From: Amycolatopsis sp. WAC 01376
Lineage (GTDB): Bacteria; Actinomycetota; Actinomycetes; Mycobacteriales; Pseudonocardiaceae
Direction: 5' to 3'
DNA length: 64,000 bases
Assembly: GCF_003947415.1 (NCBI RefSeq)
Contig: NZ_QHKL01000009.1
Location: 62,001 to 126,000 of the forward strand
Within the stretch, counting starts at the first letter, position 1; each line of letters opens with the position of its first letter. Of the stretch, positions 33,247-40,786 are shown piece by piece. The notes under the pieces are model-generated. The model ran no database searches. It was not told the DNA's origin and saw nothing but the letters and a program-made list of their open reading frames with translations. The translations under genes and the position numbers were made by a program.

Positions 33247-33305
33247 CGTGCTAGGAAAGGACCGTTCCTTGCAAAATTTGCAAGGAACGGTCCTTTCCTA
33301 GCACG
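33247..33305. repeat. Perfect 29-bp palindrome
   Basis: Arms 33247-33275 and 33277-33305 pair exactly around one A. The centre TTGCAAAATTTGCAA matches 29266-29312, while the outer arms differ (CTAGGAAAGGACCGTTCC). It lies between convergent helicase and membrane-protein genes and probably terminates both. Confidence 0.95.
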
Positions 33306-33326
33306 CGGGTGCGTGAAACGAGGCTT

Positions 33327-33962
33327 TCACGACCTCGGTGCGGCGAGCAGCCGACGCCGACGCACCAGTTGCACGATCAGCACGATCAGCGACAGCGCGG
33401 GCAACGGATAGCCGAGCATCAAGCCCACCGTGATGTCGGCGAGCGGCGCGAGGACAGCGGCGACGAACACCCAGGTCGGCGCCGTCGGCAGCTTCGCGCC
33501 GGAGCGGGCCTTGCCCCACGGTTTCGCCACCGAAAGCCACGCCTGGAACGCGAGCGCGCTCGCCATCAGCGCGGTCCCGGCCACCAGCGCCACCGGCGCC
33601 GGAGCACCGGTTCGCGCCGCCACCACGGAATCCTGCAAAGCGCCGGACAGCAGGAAGATCCCGGCGTAGAGCTGGACGAGCGTGATCGCGAACTTCGCCA
33701 GCACCCACCAATGCCGGGTGAAACCCCAGGCCGTCGCCGCGGCGAGCATGAAGCCGGTGAAGGCCGACGCGTTGGCGAGCGGCGCCAGCAGGAACGAGTC
33801 GATCTCGTGCGCCATGGACGTCGCGGCGACGCGGATCGCGCCGTCCTCGCTCGTGCGGCTGATCATCAGGAGGGTGAACAGCGCCAAGGCCTGCCCCATC
33901 CAACCCACCGACGTGATGACGTGCAGCCACACGGTCAGCTGCCGCCAAGTCTTCGTCCCCAT
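33327..33962 (-). CDS. DUF2269-like integral membrane protein
   Basis: A 211-residue protein with five predicted helices. It starts with WLHVITSVGWMGQALALFTL, the opening seen in DUF2269-type proteins. Later helices include FAITLVQLYAGIFLLSGAL and the C-terminal LPALSLIVLIVQLVRRRRLL, with the basic end in the cytoplasm. No catalytic residues stand out; family function is unknown. The ATG at 33962 has no convincing Shine-Dalgarno sequence. It is followed (upstream on the same strand) by an NAD(P)-binding reductase gene 54 bases away, so the two may be co-transcribed. Confidence 0.75.
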   Translation of the reverse strand: MGTKTWRQLTVWLHVITSVGWMGQALALFTLLMISRTSEDGAIRVAATSMAHEIDSFLLAPLANASAFTGFMLAAATAWGFTRHWWVLAKFAITLVQLYAGIFLLSGALQDSVVAARTGAPAPVALVAGTALMASALAFQAWLSVAKPWGKARSGAKLPTAPTWVFVAAVLAPLADITVGLMLGYPLPALSLIVLIVQLVRRRRLLAAPRS

Positions 33963-34016
33963 GCCGCACAGGCTCGCGCGCCCGTCCGGGCCGGCACATC
34001 GGGGACGACCCTGAAA

Positions 34017-34607
34017 TCACACCGGAAGGGGCGGGAAGCAGGCCTGGGCGTCGTGGCCGTCGAACCAGAGCCCGACCATGAACGCCATCGTCGCCTCCAT
34101 GAGCGCCGCCCGGTCGAGGCCGCCGGCGACCAGCGGCGTGCACCCGAGGTCGCGGACCAGTTCGCTCACTTCGCCGACCTTGTCGCCGCAGATCGGTACC
34201 GCCAGCGGACGGCCGCCGAACACCGGCGGAGTCATCCGCCAGACGTCCACGTGGCACAGGTTGAACGCCTTGACCACGTGCGCGTCCGGTGCGGCGGCCG
34301 CGATCCGGGCGGCCTGGTCGGGGACCGTGAGCGCGGCGCCCGGGCCGACGGCGTTGGTGCAGTCGATCAGCACCTTCCCGGCGAGATCCCCTGCGGTGGC
34401 AAGGACTTCCGTCACCGACGCGGCGGGAACGGCGAGCAGGATCACGTCACTGGCGCGCGCGGTCTCCTCCCAGGTTCCCACTCGCGGGGAGATCTTGGTG
34501 GCCTTGCCCAGGTCGCGGGCGGCGACCATCACCTCGTGCCCGGCCTTGGCCCACTGGCCGCCGAGCGCCTCCGCCATCCCGCCCGCGCCGAAGATACCGA
34601 TACGCAT
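34017..34607 (-). CDS. NAD(P)-binding oxidoreductase, F420-dependent NADP reductase fold
   Basis: A 196-residue Rossmann-fold protein. The nucleotide motif is MRIGIFGAGGMAEALGGQWA, and VMVAARDLGKATKI, with Arg26, suits NADP. ILLAVPAASVTEVL and LIDCTNAVGP are typical of the coenzyme F420-dependent NADP oxidoreductase family. Substrate is unknown. ATG 34607 has GGGAGCGG upstream. It is divergent from an HxlR regulator; the 76-base gap contains GGTACCGATTGGTTACC, an imperfect palindrome that could be the operator. HxlR regulators commonly control an adjacent divergent redox gene, so regulation by that protein is likely. Confidence 0.85.
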   Translation of the reverse strand: MRIGIFGAGGMAEALGGQWAKAGHEVMVAARDLGKATKISPRVGTWEETARASDVILLAVPAASVTEVLATAGDLAGKVLIDCTNAVGPGAALTVPDQAARIAAAAPDAHVVKAFNLCHVDVWRMTPPVFGGRPLAVPICGDKVGEVSELVRDLGCTPLVAGGLDRAALMEATMAFMVGLWFDGHDAQACFPPLPV

Positions 34608-34683
34608 TGTGCCGCTCCCTAAGATCGAGTTACCCCATGACCGTAGAAAGCCGTGCGGGTACCGATTGGTTACCGGAGGTCCG

Positions 34684-35043
34684 ATGAACGACGTCTTCCT
34701 CGCCGATTGCCGTGCCAGGCTGGCCTTCGACCTGATGGCGAACACGTGGAACCCGGTCGTGCTGTGGGCCCTGCGCGACGGGCCGCTGCGGTCGGCCGAA
34801 CTGCGGCGACGGCTCGGCGGGATCAGCACGAAGGTGCTCACGGAAACCGTCCGGCGGCTGGAGTTCAACGGTCTGGTCAGCAGGCGCGACTGCGGCCGGA
34901 CGGCGAAGGTCGAGTATTCGCTGACGGAGCTCGGGGCCACGCTGCTCGCGCCCATCGAAGCCTTCGGGGAGTGGGCGTTCAGGCACGGCGACGAAGTGAT
35001 GGCGGCTCAGGACGAGGCGACCCGTTTACGCGAACTCGCGTGA
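34684..35043 (+). CDS. HxlR family transcriptional regulator
   Basis: A 119-residue winged-helix repressor of the HxlR type. FDLMANTWNPVVLWALRDGP is the family opening, GISTKVLTETVRRLEFNGLV the recognition helix region, and VEYSLTELGATLLAPI the wing. The family responds to thiol-reactive or carbonyl stress in some members, but this one lacks the conserved N-terminal Cys motif except Cys9. ATG 34684 has GGAGGT 6 bases upstream. It probably controls the divergent NADP-linked reductase. The gene is convergent with the SorC regulator, 19 bases apart. Confidence 0.9.
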   Translation: MNDVFLADCRARLAFDLMANTWNPVVLWALRDGPLRSAELRRRLGGISTKVLTETVRRLEFNGLVSRRDCGRTAKVEYSLTELGATLLAPIEAFGEWAFRHGDEVMAAQDEATRLRELA

Positions 35044-35062
35044 TTGAGGGCGTAACTCGCGG

Positions 35063-36043
35063 CTAGGCGGGCGGGCGGGCCGCGGCCAGCTTGAGGAGCG
35101 GGACGGCCGCGGCGGCGTCGGTGATCAGCGTCGAGACCATGCCGGAGCGCAGGACGGCGTCGATCGCTTCGGCCTTGGGTTCCGTGTAGCCCAGCGCGAT
35201 CACTTCGGGGACGGCGAGCAGTTCCTCGGCGCTGATGGCGAGCACGTGGTGGGCAAGCCCGGTGGACATCGGGGTGCCGTCGGCGTCGAACAGGCGCGCG
35301 GAAACTTCGGCTGTGGCACCGCGTTTCGCTATGGCGCTGCGCTCGGCTTCGTCGAGAGCGTCGTAGACGGTCGACTCCTCGGGCTTCCACGCGCCGATGC
35401 TGACGACGGCCTTGGTCAGGTTTTTGAACTGCCCGAACGTCTCCGCGATCCCGGGCTGCCTGCGCAGCGTCTCGGTGGTGCGGCGGTCGGGGAGGACGAG
35501 CGGGCCGAAGATCGGGTACGCCTGCCCGCCGGAGACGGCGGCGACGCGGCTGACCGTCTCCACCGATCGGTCCCGCATGTCCATGCCCGCCTGCACCCCG
35601 CACAGTTGCACGACCGGGCACTTCGGCAGCGACTGGATCGCGTCGGTCATCGCGTTCACGGAACGTGCCCAGGAGAGGCCGAGAACGTCGCCGGGAGTGA
35701 CGATTTCGGACAGGAGCTGAGCCGTGAGCGTGCCGATCTTCCGCCGGGCGACTTCACGGGATTCCGGCTCCGGCGCTCGTTCGAGCACGAGGACGCGGTC
35801 CAGTCGGTACGCGGTGCGGATCTCCTCGGACAGCACGAGGTCGACCGGCGCGGGCAGGTGGAACTCGACCTTGACGATGCCGCTTTCCCTGGCTGTGCCG
35901 AGCATTCGCGCGACCTTGAACCGGCTGATGCCGAACTCGTCGGCGATTTCGAGCTTCGAGGCCCCCTGCTCGTAGAACCGCCGGGCCACCGCGGCCAGGC
36001 GTAGCGACTCCACCAGGCCGAGAGTCTGCTTCTTTGCGCTCAT
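35063..36043 (-). CDS. SorC/DeoR-type sugar-binding transcriptional regulator
   Basis: A 326-residue regulator with an N-terminal HTH (ARRFYEQGASKLEIADEFGI, then SRFKVARMLGTARESGIVKV, residues about 20-58) and a C-terminal sugar-phosphate-binding domain of the SorC type (GDVLGLSWARSVNAMTDAIQ). ATG 36043 is chosen because the HTH begins soon after, and because a 12-bp palindrome covers this start. It is divergent from a dehydrogenase and ABC import operon, so that operon is its probable target, with a phosphorylated or free polyol as effector (inference). Confidence 0.9.
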   Translation of the reverse strand: MSAKKQTLGLVESLRLAAVARRFYEQGASKLEIADEFGISRFKVARMLGTARESGIVKVEFHLPAPVDLVLSEEIRTAYRLDRVLVLERAPEPESREVARRKIGTLTAQLLSEIVTPGDVLGLSWARSVNAMTDAIQSLPKCPVVQLCGVQAGMDMRDRSVETVSRVAAVSGGQAYPIFGPLVLPDRRTTETLRRQPGIAETFGQFKNLTKAVVSIGAWKPEESTVYDALDEAERSAIAKRGATAEVSARLFDADGTPMSTGLAHHVLAISAEELLAVPEVIALGYTEPKAEAIDAVLRSGMVSTLITDAAAAVPLLKLAAARPPA

Positions 36044-36049
36044 ATGAGC
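36038..36049. promoter_or_regulatory. Perfect palindrome over the SorC-regulator start
   Basis: GCTCATATGAGC reads identically on both strands and contains the regulator's ATG. Placement suggests autoregulation, possibly with control of the divergent operon 123 bases away. Confidence 0.5.
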
Positions 36050-36172
36050 ACTATAACTCGAAATCCGCACGAAAGGTTGACGTAACTCCAGGGAAAAGTT
36101 CACCATGCCTGGACATGCAGTCCGAAGCATAAGCCCGCCCCGCTCCTTTGAGCGGAGAGAAGAGGAGCTGGC

Positions 36173-37177
36173 ATGCGTGCCGCGATCGTGGACAAGCCCG
36201 GCGAGATCAGGGTCGGCGAGGTACCCGACCCCAAACCGGGGGATCGCCAGGTCGTCGTCAAGGTGGGTGCCTGCGGGATCTGCGGGACCGACCTCCACAT
36301 CGCCGACGGGCACTTCCCGCCGACGCCGTATCCGATCGTCCCCGGTCACGAATTCGCCGGCGAGATCGTCGAACTCGGCGCCGACGTGCCGGGCGGCTGG
36401 AAGATCGGCGACCGGGTGGCCGTCGACCCGTCGCTGTTCTGCGGCTACTGCAAGCCTTGCCGGTCCGGCCGCGGCAACCTCTGCGAGAACTGGAACGCGA
36501 CCGGCGACACCGTGAACGGCGCTTTCGCCGAGTACGTCGCCGTTCCCTCCGCGAACTGCTACCGCATGCCGGACACGATGACCTGGGAACAGGGCGCCCT
36601 CGTCGAGCCGGTTTCCTGTGCCGTGCACGGTGTGCGCCGGATCGGCGTCGAGGCGGGGGAGCGGTTCCTCGTCGTCGGCGCGGGCACGATGGGGCTGATC
36701 ATGCAGCAGCTGCTGCAGCGCGCGGGTGCTCACGTCACGGTGGTCGACCGCAACACCTCCCGGCTCGGCCGTGCCATGGACCTCGGCGCGGCCGCGGTCG
36801 CGGGTGACGTGAAGGACCTCGACGACGAGAAGTTCGACGCCGCCGCGGACTGCACCGGCGCCGCACCCGCGATCGAAGCCGCTTTCGACTCGCTTCAACG
36901 CGGAGGCCGCCTTCTGGTTTTCGGGGTCGCGCCCGCCGAAGCACGCGTCGCGCTTTCGCCGTTCCGGATCTACAACGACGAGATCACCGTCGTCGGCTCG
37001 ATGGCCGTCATGAACAGCTACGGCGCCGCGCTCGACCTGGTCGCCGACGGCGCCATCGACACCGCCGCACTGCTCACCGACACCTTGCCGCTGGAGCAGT
37101 ACCCCGACGCGCTCGCCCTCATGCGCAGCGGCGCCGGACTGAAGGTGCAGGTCATACCGGGAGGCGAAAGTGCGTAA
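36173..37177 (+). CDS. Zinc-dependent polyol/alcohol dehydrogenase
   Basis: A 334-residue medium-chain dehydrogenase. Catalytic zinc ligands are Cys37 (CGICGTD), His59-Glu60 (PGHEF) and Glu145 (VEPVSC). The structural zinc is held by Cys90, Cys93, Cys96 and Cys104. VVGAGTMGL (168-176) is the dinucleotide motif. The pattern is that of sorbitol/xylitol and related polyol dehydrogenases, which oxidise the imported alditol to a ketose. ATG 36173 has GAGGAG upstream and follows a small hairpin (CCGCTC-CTTT-GAGCGG, 36137-36152). Its end overlaps the solute-binding protein gene, so it is the first gene of the operon. Confidence 0.9.
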   Translation: MRAAIVDKPGEIRVGEVPDPKPGDRQVVVKVGACGICGTDLHIADGHFPPTPYPIVPGHEFAGEIVELGADVPGGWKIGDRVAVDPSLFCGYCKPCRSGRGNLCENWNATGDTVNGAFAEYVAVPSANCYRMPDTMTWEQGALVEPVSCAVHGVRRIGVEAGERFLVVGAGTMGLIMQQLLQRAGAHVTVVDRNTSRLGRAMDLGAAAVAGDVKDLDDEKFDAAADCTGAAPAIEAAFDSLQRGGRLLVFGVAPAEARVALSPFRIYNDEITVVGSMAVMNSYGAALDLVADGAIDTAALLTDTLPLEQYPDALALMRSGAGLKVQVIPGGESA

Positions 37178-38510
37178 AGCAGCCGCTCTGCTCGCGGTTC
37201 TCCTGCTCACCCTCACCGGTTGCGCCGGTGCGGGCGCGCTCGGGACCGGCGACCGGACGCTCGTCGTCGCGATCGTCGCGAACCCGCAGATGAAGGACGC
37301 CATCGAGCTTTCCGGCGAGTTCGAGAAGGCGAACCCCGGGGTCACCCTCAAATTCGTGTCCCTGCCGGAAAACCAGGCACGCGCGAAGATCACCGCGTCG
37401 ACGGCCACCGAAGGCGGCGAATTCGACGTCGTCATGATCAGCAACTACGAGGCGCCGCAGTGGGCCGCGAACGGCTGGCTGGAGAACCTCGAACCGCATA
37501 TCGCGGCGAATCCGTCCTACGACGCGGACGACTTCATCCCGAGCATCAAGGAATCCTTGTCGCACAACGGGTCGCTCTACGCGGTGCCGTTTTACGGCGA
37601 GTCGTCCTTCCTGGCCTACCGGAAGGATCTGTTCGAGCAGGCCGGACTCACCATGCCGGCCAAGCCGACCTGGACGCAGATCGCCGGGTTCGCCGCGAAA
37701 CTCGACGACAAGGCCAAGGGCGTCGCCGGGATCTGCTTGCGCGGCAAACCTGGCTGGGGCGAGAGTCTCGCGCCGTTCACCACGGTCGCCAACACCTTCG
37801 GTGCCCAGTGGTTCGACAAGGACTGGAACGCCAAGCTGACCAGCCCCGAATTCAAGGCGGCCGCCGACTTCTACGTGAACCTCGTGCGGAACCACGGCGA
37901 GGTCGGCGCGTCGAGCGCGGGCTTCTCCGAATGCGGCACGCGGTACACGCAAGGCCAGGCCGCGATGTGGTACGACGCCACGGTCATGGCGGGTACGAAC
38001 GAGGACCCGTCGGCGAGCAAGGTGGTCGGGAAATCCGGCTACGCTCCGGCGCCGGTGGAGAAGACGCAGGCGAGCGGCTGGCTCTACACCTGGGCGCTGG
38101 CGATCCCGAAGGTGGCGAAAGACAAGGATGCCGCCTTCAAGTTCATGTCCTGGATGACCGACAAGGCCTACGTGCAGCGGGTTGCCCAGGAATACGGCGA
38201 CTGGAACCGCGTCCCGCCGGGCGTGCGCAAGTCGACCTACGACATTCCCCAGTATCGCGAGGCCGCCAAGGCCTACGCGCAGCCGACACTGGACGGCATC
38301 GCGGACGCCGACCAGCGGAAGGCGATGGCGAATCCGGTGCCCTACCCCGGAATCCAGTTCGTCGGCATCCCCGAGTTCCAAGATCTCGGCACCCGCGTGA
38401 GCCAGCAACTTTCGGCGGCGATCGCGGGCCAGATCACCGTGGAGGAAGCACTCAAGCAATCGCAGGAGTACGCGCAGACCGTCGGCAAGTCGTATCAGGA
38501 GGCGCAGTGA
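37170..38510 (+). CDS. ABC transporter sugar/polyol-binding lipoprotein
   Basis: A 446-residue family 1 extracellular binding protein. The signal peptide ends in LTLTGC, giving a lipoprotein. The mature part has KITASTATEGGEFDVVMISN and SLYAVPFYGESSFLAYRKDL, typical of the maltose/mannitol-type group. GTG 37170 overlaps the dehydrogenase by 8 bases and has GGGAGG upstream. Polyols such as mannitol or sorbitol are the likely ligands because of the upstream dehydrogenase and SorC regulator; no direct binding-site evidence is visible. Confidence 0.9.
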   Translation: MRKAAALLAVLLLTLTGCAGAGALGTGDRTLVVAIVANPQMKDAIELSGEFEKANPGVTLKFVSLPENQARAKITASTATEGGEFDVVMISNYEAPQWAANGWLENLEPHIAANPSYDADDFIPSIKESLSHNGSLYAVPFYGESSFLAYRKDLFEQAGLTMPAKPTWTQIAGFAAKLDDKAKGVAGICLRGKPGWGESLAPFTTVANTFGAQWFDKDWNAKLTSPEFKAAADFYVNLVRNHGEVGASSAGFSECGTRYTQGQAAMWYDATVMAGTNEDPSASKVVGKSGYAPAPVEKTQASGWLYTWALAIPKVAKDKDAAFKFMSWMTDKAYVQRVAQEYGDWNRVPPGVRKSTYDIPQYREAAKAYAQPTLDGIADADQRKAMANPVPYPGIQFVGIPEFQDLGTRVSQQLSAAIAGQITVEEALKQSQEYAQTVGKSYQEAQ

Positions 38511-39448
38511 TGTCCACGATCTCCGCTCCTGCCCGCCCCGAGCCCGCCCACGCCAAGAAGGCGACGGCTCCGAAGCGCGGCACCGATACGCCGTTCAAAC
38601 GACGGCTGCCGTTGTTGCCCGCCTTGCTGTTCGTCGTCGCGGTGACGCAGTTGCCGTTCGTGCTGACGGTGTTCTACTCGTTCCAGTCGTGGAACCTGGT
38701 GCGGCCGGGCTCGCGGCATTTCGTCGGGCTGCAGAACTACATCGACGTCTTCGCCGATTCGACGTTCCTCGGCGCGCTGCTGAACACCGTGGTGCTGACG
38801 GTCGTGTGCGTGTTCTTCTCGCTGCTGCTCGGCCTGGGGCTGGCGATCCTGCTGGACCGCAAGTTCCTCGGCCGAGGCGTGGTCCGCACCTTGTTGATCA
38901 CGCCGTTCCTGATCCTGCCCGCGGCGGGCGCGCTGCTGTGGAAGACGACGATGTTCGACCCGACCTACGGGTTGCTGCACTTCGTCTTCGGCACCGACGT
39001 CGACTGGCTTTCGGAGTTCCCGCTGGCCGCCGTGATGGCGCAGGTCGTCTGGCAGTGGACGCCGTTCATGATGCTGTTGATCCTGGCCGGGTTGCAGAGC
39101 CAGCCCAAAGACGTGCTGGAGGCCGCGTCGGTCGACGGCGCCGGCCGCTGGCGGACGTTCACCGCCATCACACTGCCGCATCTGAGCCGGTTCCTGCAGC
39201 TGGCGACGCTGCTGGGCGCGATCTACATCGTGAACAGCTTCGACGCGATCTTCCTGATGACACAAGGAGGGCCGGGGACGGCCAGCACGAACCTGCCGTT
39301 CTACATCTACCAGCGGGCGTTCCAAGGCTTCGACATCGGGCAGTCGTCCGCGATGGGCGTCATCGTCGTGATCCTGACGATGATCGTCGCGACCTTCGCG
39401 CTGCGGCTGATGTTCCGCACGTTCTCGGTACAGGGAGGCGCGAAATGA
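38510..39448 (+). CDS. ABC transporter permease (sugar/polyol), MalF-like
   Basis: A 312-residue inner-membrane permease with six helices from residue 33. The EAA loop reads EAASVDGAGRWRTFTAITLP, which docks on the ATPase. ATG 38510 uses the last base of the preceding TGA (TGATG) with AGGAGG 7 bases upstream. It pairs with the next gene to form the membrane channel. No ATPase gene follows, so a shared ATPase, as with MsiK in Streptomyces, is expected. Confidence 0.92.
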   Translation: MSTISAPARPEPAHAKKATAPKRGTDTPFKRRLPLLPALLFVVAVTQLPFVLTVFYSFQSWNLVRPGSRHFVGLQNYIDVFADSTFLGALLNTVVLTVVCVFFSLLLGLGLAILLDRKFLGRGVVRTLLITPFLILPAAGALLWKTTMFDPTYGLLHFVFGTDVDWLSEFPLAAVMAQVVWQWTPFMMLLILAGLQSQPKDVLEAASVDGAGRWRTFTAITLPHLSRFLQLATLLGAIYIVNSFDAIFLMTQGGPGTASTNLPFYIYQRAFQGFDIGQSSAMGVIVVILTMIVATFALRLMFRTFSVQGGAK

Positions 39449-40260
39449 AAAGCCGTTTCGGGCCGGGCGCGCTGACGGCCGCGACCTGGGTGATCGCGAT
39501 CCTGTTCGTGTTCCCGCTGCTGTGGATGATCCTCACGGCCTTCAAACAGGAGGCCGACGCCTACACCGATCCGCCGCGACTGTTCTTCACCCCGACGCTC
39601 GACCAGTTCGCCGGCGTACTCGAACGCGGTTTCCTGCCGTACCTGTCGAATTCGGCGTTCGTGACCGTCGTTTCGACGCTTTTCGTGCTGCTGCTGGGAA
39701 TCCCGGCGGCGTACGCGCTGTCGCTGGCGCCGGTGAAGGGGACGAGCAACGCGCTCGGCTTCTTCCTGTCGACGAAGATGCTGCCGATCGTGGCGGCGAT
39801 CATCCCGCTGTACGTGATCTCGCAGAACACCCGGCTGCTGGACAACGTGTGGGCGCTGATCATCCTCTACACCTCGATGAACCTGCCACTGGCCATCTGG
39901 ATGATGCGATCGTTCTTCCTGGAGGTGCCGCACGAGATGATCGAGGCGGCCCGGATCGACGGCGCGACGCTGCCGATCCTGCTCCGGAAGGTGATCATGC
40001 CGGTGGTCGCGCCCGGGGTGGCCGCGACCGCGCTGATCTGCGTGATCTTCTCGTGGACCGAGTTCTTCTACTCGGTCAACCTCACCGCCGCGCGGGCCGG
40101 GACGGTGCCGGTGTTCCTCGTCGGGTTCATCACCAGCGAGGGCCTGTACTGGGCGCAGCTGTCCGCGGCCGCGCTGCTCGCGTCACTGCCGGTGATGATC
40201 GTCGGCTGGATCGCGCAGAACCACCTGGTGCGGGGACTGTCGATGGGCGCGGTCAAGTAA
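39445..40260 (+). CDS. ABC transporter permease (sugar/polyol), MalG-like
   Basis: A 271-residue partner permease with six helices. The EAA loop is EAARIDGATLPILLRKVIMP. ATG 39445 overlaps the previous stop (ATGA). FLSTKMLPIVAAIIPLYV and FSWTEFFYSVNLT are typical of the mannitol/sorbitol group of this family (recalled, not searched). It is the last gene of the operon; a 17-bp hairpin starts 17 bases after the stop, followed by a 320-base tract of repeats rather than an ATPase gene. Confidence 0.92.
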   Translation: MKSRFGPGALTAATWVIAILFVFPLLWMILTAFKQEADAYTDPPRLFFTPTLDQFAGVLERGFLPYLSNSAFVTVVSTLFVLLLGIPAAYALSLAPVKGTSNALGFFLSTKMLPIVAAIIPLYVISQNTRLLDNVWALIILYTSMNLPLAIWMMRSFFLEVPHEMIEAARIDGATLPILLRKVIMPVVAPGVAATALICVIFSWTEFFYSVNLTAARAGTVPVFLVGFITSEGLYWAQLSAAALLASLPVMIVGWIAQNHLVRGLSMGAVK

Positions 40261-40276
40261 GGCCTGGGCCGGGGTG

Positions 40277-40322
40277 GTCGTGAGTGGTAAGTGACGTTCT
40301 AACGACACTTACCACTCACGAC
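40277..40322. terminator. GTCGTGAGTGG-family hairpin after the polyol operon
   Basis: A 17-bp perfect stem (40277-40293 with 40306-40322) with a further CGTT/AACG pairing in the loop. Probable terminator of the import operon. The same GGTCGTGAGTGG / CCACTCACGACC arms occur at 56473-56485, 56899-56952 and 57320-57335. Confidence 0.75.
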
Positions 40323-40586
40323 GCCCCGCGCCTCATGTACTTCCGCAAGGTGCGAAGGTCGAGTTTCCTCGGCTGAGCCGAGGGAAGGGGGCCTTCACGC
40401 GCAGCCGCTGTGACCACTGGTGCGTGGCGATTATCGAGTCCGTGAAGGCCTCCTTGAGGGACCCAGAGTCCCTCAAGGAGGCCTTCACGGAACGAGCCCG
40501 GCACCAGCCGCAGCCGGAACCCACGTAGATACCTAAGACACCCTTGGTTCTAACGACACTTACCACTCACGACGCCCCGCGCCTCA
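40296..40586. repeat. 40-bp direct repeat, copies at 40296-40335 and 40547-40586
   Basis: The two copies are identical (GTTCTAACGACACTTACCAC start). The second copy has only the right arm of the hairpin at 40277-40322 and its last bases provide the ferredoxin stop codon. The 323-base gap between operon and ferredoxin also holds remnants of other palindromes (40345-40400) and the element at 40438. Confidence 0.93.
40438..40491. repeat. CGTGAAGGCCTCCTTGAGGG palindrome, copy 1
   Basis: A 24-bp perfect stem with loop CCAGA. All 54 bases are identical to 51388-51441, about 11 kb away. Confidence 0.95.
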
Positions 40587-40778
40587 CGCGAGTGACAGGG
40601 CCTGCCCAGGACAAATGTGCACGGCGGTGCGAGCGTTCTCCTCGGCCTCATCGCCTTCGGGCTCGGCGTTCAGCACGATGACGGTCCCGTCGTCCTCGCT
40701 CTGGTCGAACAGATCGGGGTCGGTGAGTACGCACTGGCCAGCGCCCACACACTTCCCGGTGTCCGCGATGATCTTCAT
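40584..40778 (-). CDS. [3Fe-4S] ferredoxin
   Basis: A 64-residue ferredoxin with only three cysteines (Cys10, Cys16, Cys56), which indicates a [3Fe-4S] cluster. It is acidic, as usual for P450 redox partners. GGAGGA lies just before the ATG. It starts 8 bases after the P450 stop on the same strand and would pass single electrons from a ferredoxin reductase, not encoded here, to that P450. The stop codon lies at the edge of a duplicated repeat, suggesting that the 3' flank was rearranged. Confidence 0.94.
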   Translation of the reverse strand: MKIIADTGKCVGAGQCVLTDPDLFDQSEDDGTVIVLNAEPEGDEAEENARTAVHICPGQALSLA

Positions 40779-40786
40779 GGATCCTC

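Noticed and set aside
36044..37444. N-terminal extension of the SorC regulator frame across the dehydrogenase
   Set aside because: The HTH domain starts just after 36043, and the extension is antisense to a well-defined zinc dehydrogenase.
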